Under the pieces are notes generated by a model. That model saw nothing but the letters and a program-made list of their open reading frames with translations. It was not told where the DNA came from and did no database searches. 64,000 bases of DNA. It comes from Streptomyces chattanoogensis. Lineage in GTDB: Bacteria > Actinomycetota > Actinomycetes > Streptomycetales > Streptomycetaceae. The stretch spans positions 62,001 through 126,000 of the forward strand of contig NZ_LGKG01000057.1 in NCBI RefSeq assembly GCF_001294335.1. The letters run 5' to 3'. A program made the translations under genes and the position numbers. This document shows positions 57,712-64,000 of this stretch, in pieces (position 1 is the stretch's first letter; each line of letters starts with the position of its first letter).

Positions 57712-58185
57712 GTGAGTGAGATGCGACGCGGCCGGCGCATCGCCGTGGATGTCGGGGACGCCCGTATCGGGGTCGCCTCGTGCGACCCCGACGGGGTCCT
57801 CGCCACCCCCGTCGAGACCGTGCCCGGACGTGACGTACCGTCAGCACACCGCCGTCTCAAGGCGATTGTCGACGAGTACGAGCCGCTCGAGGTCGTGGTC
57901 GGCCTGCCCCGCTCCCTCAGCGGGGGAGAGGGGCCGGCCGCGGCCAAGGTGCGCGCCTTCGCCCAGGAGCTGGCGAAGAACATCGCGCCCGTAGGGGTCC
58001 GGCTGGTCGACGAGCGGATGTCGACGGTCACCGCGACCCACGGCCTGCGGGCCTCCGGCGTCCGCAGCAAGAAGGGGCGCTCGGTGGTCGACCAGGCCGC
58101 CGCCGTGGTCATTCTGCAGAGCGCGCTGGAAACCGAACGGACCTCCGGGGAGCCCCCGGGGGAGAGCGTCGAAGTGGTCACCTGA
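57712..58185 (+). CDS. ruvX: YqgF/RuvX family RNase H-fold protein
   Basis: A 157-residue protein: AVDVGDARIGVASCDPDG at the start, VVVGLPRSLSGGEG and VRLVDERMSTVTA follow, then the C-terminal Asp-containing DQAAAVVILQSAL. Members act on 16S rRNA 5' processing and possibly on Holliday junctions. The tight spacing to alaS indicates one operon. Confidence 0.93.
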   Translation: MSEMRRGRRIAVDVGDARIGVASCDPDGVLATPVETVPGRDVPSAHRRLKAIVDEYEPLEVVVGLPRSLSGGEGPAAAKVRAFAQELAKNIAPVGVRLVDERMSTVTATHGLRASGVRSKKGRSVVDQAAAVVILQSALETERTSGEPPGESVEVVT

Positions 58186-58315
58186 TCGCGATACGGTAAC
58201 GTTCCGCGCGATGTGGCGGCGGTTCGAACAGCCGCACGTGCAAGTAGAGGCGGATCGGCACACCGCAATCGCGCTGCCAGGCCGGAGCGCACCGCCTCTC
58301 GGCTCTAGGGGATCG

Positions 58316-60058
58316 ATGACCGAGTATGGCCGGGGCTACGGCTCCGAACCGTGGCATCCCGAGGACCCGCTCTACGGAGACCAGGGTTCCTACGGAGGCC
58401 AGGCACAGCAGCCCCAGTGGGACGGACGCCAGTCCGTCCCGCCGCAGTCCGTCCCGCAGCAGTACACAGGCCCCCAGCAGCAGTACCAGGGCGGCCACGA
58501 CGGCTGGGACGCCGCGGGGACCGGGCAGCTGCCGTACGACCCCTACGACCCCTATGCCCAGCAGGCTCCGGCGGATCCGTACGGCGGGGCGGGCCAGGAC
58601 TACTACGGCCACCAGGACCCGTACCAGCAGCCGCAGCAGCACCAGCCGCAGCAGCACCAGCCGCAGCAGTACGCGCAGCACCAGCAGGTGCCGCACCAGC
58701 AGCAGTACCCGCCGCAGCAGTACGAGCAGTACCAGCAGTACGACCAGTACGACCAGTACGAGCAGCCGGCTGCGCCGCATGCCGAGCCGCCGTACGAGGA
58801 CACCGCGGGCGACGACTGGCGGGCCGACCCGGAGCGGCCGCGGGAACCGGAGCCGGAGCACTCGTTCTTCGCCGACAACGACGAGGACGACGAGGACTAC
58901 GACGACGACCCGCGCGACCGGGGCGGACGCGACCGCCGCGGCAAGCGGAACGGCAAGAGCGGGAAGAAGAACAAGCGGCGCAGCGGCACGGCCTGTCTGG
59001 TGGTGACGCTGGTCTTCGCCGGTGCGGTCGGCGCCGTCGGCTATTTCGGCTACGACTTCTTCATGGCCCATTTCGGAGCGGCGCCCGATTACGAGGGCGA
59101 GGGCTCCGGCGATGTGCAGGTCGAGATTCCGGCCGGCTCGTCGGTCGCCGAAATGGGGCAGATCCTCGCGAAAAAGGGCGTGGTCAAGAGCGACGGTGCG
59201 TTCACCGACGCGGCCGTCGAGAGCGGGAAGGACAAGGTGCTGCAGCCTGGTACGTATTCGCTGCGCAAGCATATGTCCGGTGCCGCGGCGGTCACGCTCA
59301 TGTCCGACCCCAAGAGCCGTAACGGCCTCACGATCCGCGAGGGACTGCGGGCCGGTGAGGTCTACAAACTCATCGACAAGAAGCTCAAACTCAAGACGGG
59401 CACGACCAAACAAGTCGCCAGGAGCCAGGTCAAAAACCTCGGTCTGCCGTCCTGGGCCAATGACTCCGCGAAGATCAAGGACCCGCTGGAGGGCTTCCTC
59501 TACCCGTCCACATACAGCGTGGGCGAAGGTGCGAAGCCGTCCGCGGTCCTCAAGCAGATGGTGGCGCGCGCCAATCAGGTCTACGAGAAGTACAAACTCC
59601 CGCAGAGCGCGCAAAGGCTCCACCTCGACTCGCCGATGCAGCTGCTCACCGTCGCCAGCCTCACGCAGGCCGAAGGCAAGTACAAGCATGACTTCGTCAA
59701 GGTGGCGCGCGTCGTCTACAACCGCCTGAAGCCGGACAACACCGAGACTTACGGTCTGCTGGACTTCGACTCGACGTTCAACTACGCGAAGTCCCAGAGC
59801 ACCCTGGACACCGGATCCGTCGACGATCTGCGGAAATTCAACGACCCGTACAACACCTACAAGTTCAAGGGTCTGCCGCCGGGGCCGATCGGCAACCCGG
59901 GTGAGGTGGCGCTGAAATCCGCCATCAACCCGGCCAAGGGCAACTGGTACTACTTCGTCTCGATAAACCCGGAAACGACGCTGTTCGCCGAAACGAACGA
60001 AGAGCACGAGAAGAACCGCCGCATCTACGAAAAGGAACGCGAGAAAGCCAAGCAATGA
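58316..60058 (+). CDS. mltG: Endolytic murein transglycosylase MltG with Gln-rich cytoplasmic region
   Basis: A 580-residue protein. Residues 1-220 are cytoplasmic and low complexity; 100-152 consists mainly of Gln with Tyr, Pro and His. An acidic then Lys/Arg-rich segment precedes one membrane helix (about 225-248). The extracytoplasmic YceG/MltG domain follows, with the catalytic Glu in TQAEGKYKHDF (about 453). It cleaves nascent glycan strands to end peptidoglycan elongation. ATG 58316 is preferred to the upstream ATG 58211 because GGGG precedes it and the sequence before is non-conserved. It overlaps aroE by ATGA. Confidence 0.92.
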   Translation: MTEYGRGYGSEPWHPEDPLYGDQGSYGGQAQQPQWDGRQSVPPQSVPQQYTGPQQQYQGGHDGWDAAGTGQLPYDPYDPYAQQAPADPYGGAGQDYYGHQDPYQQPQQHQPQQHQPQQYAQHQQVPHQQQYPPQQYEQYQQYDQYDQYEQPAAPHAEPPYEDTAGDDWRADPERPREPEPEHSFFADNDEDDEDYDDDPRDRGGRDRRGKRNGKSGKKNKRRSGTACLVVTLVFAGAVGAVGYFGYDFFMAHFGAAPDYEGEGSGDVQVEIPAGSSVAEMGQILAKKGVVKSDGAFTDAAVESGKDKVLQPGTYSLRKHMSGAAAVTLMSDPKSRNGLTIREGLRAGEVYKLIDKKLKLKTGTTKQVARSQVKNLGLPSWANDSAKIKDPLEGFLYPSTYSVGEGAKPSAVLKQMVARANQVYEKYKLPQSAQRLHLDSPMQLLTVASLTQAEGKYKHDFVKVARVVYNRLKPDNTETYGLLDFDSTFNYAKSQSTLDTGSVDDLRKFNDPYNTYKFKGLPPGPIGNPGEVALKSAINPAKGNWYYFVSINPETTLFAETNEEHEKNRRIYEKEREKAKQ

Positions 60059-60882
60059 GCCCCACACGTCGCGCCGCGGTACTCGGCTCCCCGATCGCGC
60101 ACTCCCTTTCCCCGGTGCTGCACCGTGCCGCCTATGACGAACTCGGCCTGACCGGCTGGGAGTACGGCCGCCACGAGGTCGACGAGGCGGGGCTGCCCGG
60201 GTTCATCGGGAAGCTCGGTCCCGAATGGGCGGGCCTTTCGCTGACCATGCCGCTCAAGCGCGCGGTGATTCCGCTGCTCGACGAGATCACCGGCACCGCG
60301 GCCTCGGTCGAGGCGGTCAACACCGTCGTCTTCACGGCCGACGGACGGCGGATCGGCGACAACACCGATATCCCGGGCATGCTCGCCGCGCTGCGCGAAC
60401 GCGGGGTGGAGCGGGTCGAGCGGGCGTCCGTGCTCGGCGCGGGCGCCACCGCTTCCTCGGCGCTGGCCGCGCTCTCCCGGATCTGCACCGGCGAGGTCAC
60501 CGCGTACGTCCGCAGCGCCGCCCGCGCCGACGAGATGCGCGGCTGGGGCGAGCGGCTCGGTGTCGCGGTCCGCACCGCCGCCTGGGAGGACGCCGCGGAG
60601 GCCTTCACGGCGCCGCTGACCGTCGCCACCACCCCGGCGGGCACCACCGACGCGCTCGCCGCCGCCGTCCCGGACCGGCCCGGCACCCTCTTCGACGTGC
60701 TCTACGAGCCCTGGCCGACCGCGCTGGCCACCGCCTGGGCCGACCGCGGCGGCGCGGTGGTCGGCGGCCTCGATCTGCTGGTCCACCAGGCGGTTCTCCA
60801 GGTGGAGCAGATGACGGGCCGCTCGCCCGCCCCGCTGGCCGCGATGCGCAGGGCCGGGGAAACCGCGCTGGCGGCCCGCTGA
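60055..60882 (+). CDS. aroE: Shikimate dehydrogenase
   Basis: A 275-residue NADP-dependent enzyme reducing 3-dehydroshikimate. The substrate site HSLSPVLH, the Lys in SLTMPLKRAV and Asp in DNTDIPGM are conserved. The GAGATASSALAAL dinucleotide loop is slightly modified from the usual GAGGA. It starts inside the mltG stop codon (ATGA). Confidence 0.93.
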   Translation: MSPTRRAAVLGSPIAHSLSPVLHRAAYDELGLTGWEYGRHEVDEAGLPGFIGKLGPEWAGLSLTMPLKRAVIPLLDEITGTAASVEAVNTVVFTADGRRIGDNTDIPGMLAALRERGVERVERASVLGAGATASSALAALSRICTGEVTAYVRSAARADEMRGWGERLGVAVRTAAWEDAAEAFTAPLTVATTPAGTTDALAAAVPDRPGTLFDVLYEPWPTALATAWADRGGAVVGGLDLLVHQAVLQVEQMTGRSPAPLAAMRRAGETALAAR

Positions 60883-60997
60883 CCGGTATCCGGTCCGATG
60901 TCCGGTCCGCTTCCTGGACCGGCCGCCGCCGGACCCGCCCGACGTGGGAGGATCGGGGGGAGACCGTACGCGGATGAGCAGTACATGAGGAGCACCG

Positions 60998-62178
60998 TTG
61001 AGCAGGTTGCGCTGGCTGACGGCGGGGGAGTCGCACGGCCCCGCACTCGTGGCGACGCTGGAAGGCCTTCCGGCCGGAGTCCCGATCACCACCGATCTGG
61101 TGGCGGACGCGCTGGCCAGGCGCCGGCTCGGCTATGGCCGCGGTGCCCGGATGAAGTTCGAGCGGGACGAGGTCACGTTCCTGGGCGGTGTGCGGCACGG
61201 CCTGTCGCTGGGCTCGCCGGTGGCTGTGATGGTCGGCAACACCGAGTGGCCCAAGTGGGAACAGGTCATGGCGGCCGACCCGGTGGATGCGGAGGAGCTG
61301 GCGGCGCTGGCCCGTAACGCCCCGCTGACCCGCCCCCGCCCCGGTCACGCCGACCTCGCCGGTATGCAGAAGTACGGCTTCGACGAGGCCCGCCCGATCC
61401 TCGAGCGCGCCTCCGCCCGCGAGACCGCCGCCCGGGTCGCCCTGGGCGCGGTGGCCCGCTCCTTCCTCAAGGAGACGGCCGGTATCGAGATCGTCTCGCA
61501 TGTCGTGGAGCTGGCCGCGGCCAAGGCCCCGTACGGCGTCTACCCCAAGCCCTCCGACGTCGAGAAGCTGGACGCCGACCCGGTGCGCTGCCTGGACGCC
61601 GACGCGAGCAAGGCGATGGTCGCCGAGATCGACCAGGCGCACAAGGACGGCGACACCCTGGGCGGCGTCGTCGAGGTGCTGGCGTACGGCGTGCCGGTGG
61701 GCCTCGGCTCGCACGTCCACTGGGACCGCCGCCTGGACGCGCGGCTGGCCGGCGCCCTCATGGGCATCCAGGCCATCAAGGGCGTCGAGGTCGGCGACGG
61801 CTTCGACCTGGCGCGGGTGCCCGGCTCCAAGGCCCATGACGAGATCGTCGCCACGGAGGATGGCATCAAGCGGACCTCCGGCCGCTCCGGCGGCACCGAG
61901 GGTGGTCTGACCACCGGCGAACTGCTGCGGGTCCGCGCCGCGATGAAGCCGATCGCGACCGTGCCGCGGGCGCTGGCGACCGTCGATGTGACCACCGGCG
62001 AGGCGGCCCAGGCGCACCACCAGCGCTCGGACGTCTGCGCGGTGCCGGCCGCGGGCATTGTCGCCGAGGCGATGGTCGCGCTGGTCCTGGCCGACGCCGT
62101 GGTGGAGAAGTTCGGCGGCGACAGCGTCGCCGAGACCCGCCGCAACGTCCGCGGCTACCTCGACAACCTGGCGATCAA

Positions 62179-62182
<4 letters not shown>
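60998..62182 (+). CDS. aroC: Chorismate synthase
   Basis: A 394-residue FMN-dependent enzyme forming chorismate. [20 protein letters not shown] at the start, [29 protein letters not shown] and [15 protein letters not shown] are family signatures. The start is TTG 60998 behind ATGAGGAG; no closer ATG or GTG fits. It follows aroE by 115 bases and overlaps aroK by four. Confidence 0.95.
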
Positions 62183-63821
<1,639 letters not shown>

Positions 63822-63828
63822 GCCGCAA

Positions 63829-64000
63829 ATGACCCAGCGCGTCCTGGTCCTCAACGGCCCCAACCTCGGGCGCCTCGGCTCCCGCGAGCCCGATGTCTAC
63901 GGCGCGACCTCCTACACCGGCCTGGTCGAGCAGTGCACCACGCTCGGCAAGGAGCTGGGCTTCGAGGTGGAGGTCCGGGAGACCAACGACGAGGGGGAGA
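63829..64000 (+). CDS. aroQ: Type II 3-dehydroquinate dehydratase (3' partial)
   Basis: 57 codons are visible before the window ends. [20 protein letters not shown] is the type II signature, including the catalytic Tyr near residue 25. ATG 63829 starts seven bases after aroB. It converts 3-dehydroquinate to 3-dehydroshikimate, the aroE substrate. Confidence 0.93.
   Translation, partial: MTQRVLVLNGPNLGRLGSREPDVYGATSYTGLVEQCTTLGKELGFEVEVRETNDEGE

Noticed and set aside
58211..58315. Longer N-terminus for MltG from ATG 58211
   Set aside because: There is no SD, and this segment reads as non-coding leader. ATG 58316 with GGGG upstream begins the MTEYGRGYG sequence typical of this protein.

Overview
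The window is a gene-dense, very GC-rich actinobacterial chromosome segment. It is almost certainly from Streptomyces or a close Streptomycetaceae relative. The evidence is strong G/C bias at third codon positions, frequent GTG and TTG starts, many four-base stop/start overlaps, phosphatidylinositol-mannoside genes, and above all ssgB, a sporulation gene confined to morphologically complex actinomycetes. The content is mostly conserved core chromosome. I see no prophage, insertion sequence, CRISPR array or large island.

Layout. 1-5.6 kb: a cobalamin/siroheme group (BluB-CobT fusion, CysG-type enzyme, SpoU-type rRNA methyltransferase). 5.6-9.8 kb: a possible decayed transporter fragment, a Ser/Thr kinase and several small proteins. 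9.85-10.31 kb: a minus-strand tRNA array (three Val-GAC, Cys-GCA, Gly-GCC). 10.5-20.3 kb: pabB-pabC, acetyltransferase, DsbA-like protein, ssgB, two Val-CAC tRNAs flanking a START-like protein, an exonuclease, and a DUF4365 gene coupled to an unknown gene. 20.4-29.2 kb: thrS, a HIT protein, two coupled lipoprotein genes, a large unknown membrane protein and an EF-G-like GTPase. 29.5-32.2 kb: the PIM operon pgsA-patA-pimA. 33.3-35.7 kb: pdxS, pdxT, yebC. 36-45.4 kb: ruvC-ruvA-ruvB, yajC, secD-secF-apt, relA. 45.5-53.3 kb: DUF349 protein, peptidyl-prolyl isomerase, MBL hydrolase, hisS, VKOR, rarA and a HugZ-like protein. 53.3-64 kb: rpsD, two small cell-envelope genes, alaS-ruvX, mltG-aroE and aroC-aroK-aroB-aroQ (aroQ is cut by the window end).

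The genes mostly form housekeeping modules: aminoacyl-tRNA synthetases, shikimate and folate precursors, vitamin B6, Sec export, stringent response, and Holliday-junction processing. The most interesting signals are regulatory. ruvC and rarA, 15 kb apart, both carry an exact match to the actinobacterial RecA-independent DNA-damage promoter motif TTGTC(A/G)GTG-N8-TAnnnT, and a weaker copy precedes an uncharacterised 85-residue gene. A near-consensus iron box lies between rpsD and a HugZ-like gene. Other points of note are a deacetylase-like lipoprotein lacking both motif-1 aspartates, a glutamine-rich N-terminus on MltG, a huge low-complexity extension on the BluB-CobT fusion, many -10 boxes placed for leaderless mRNAs, and several short tandem repeats between genes.
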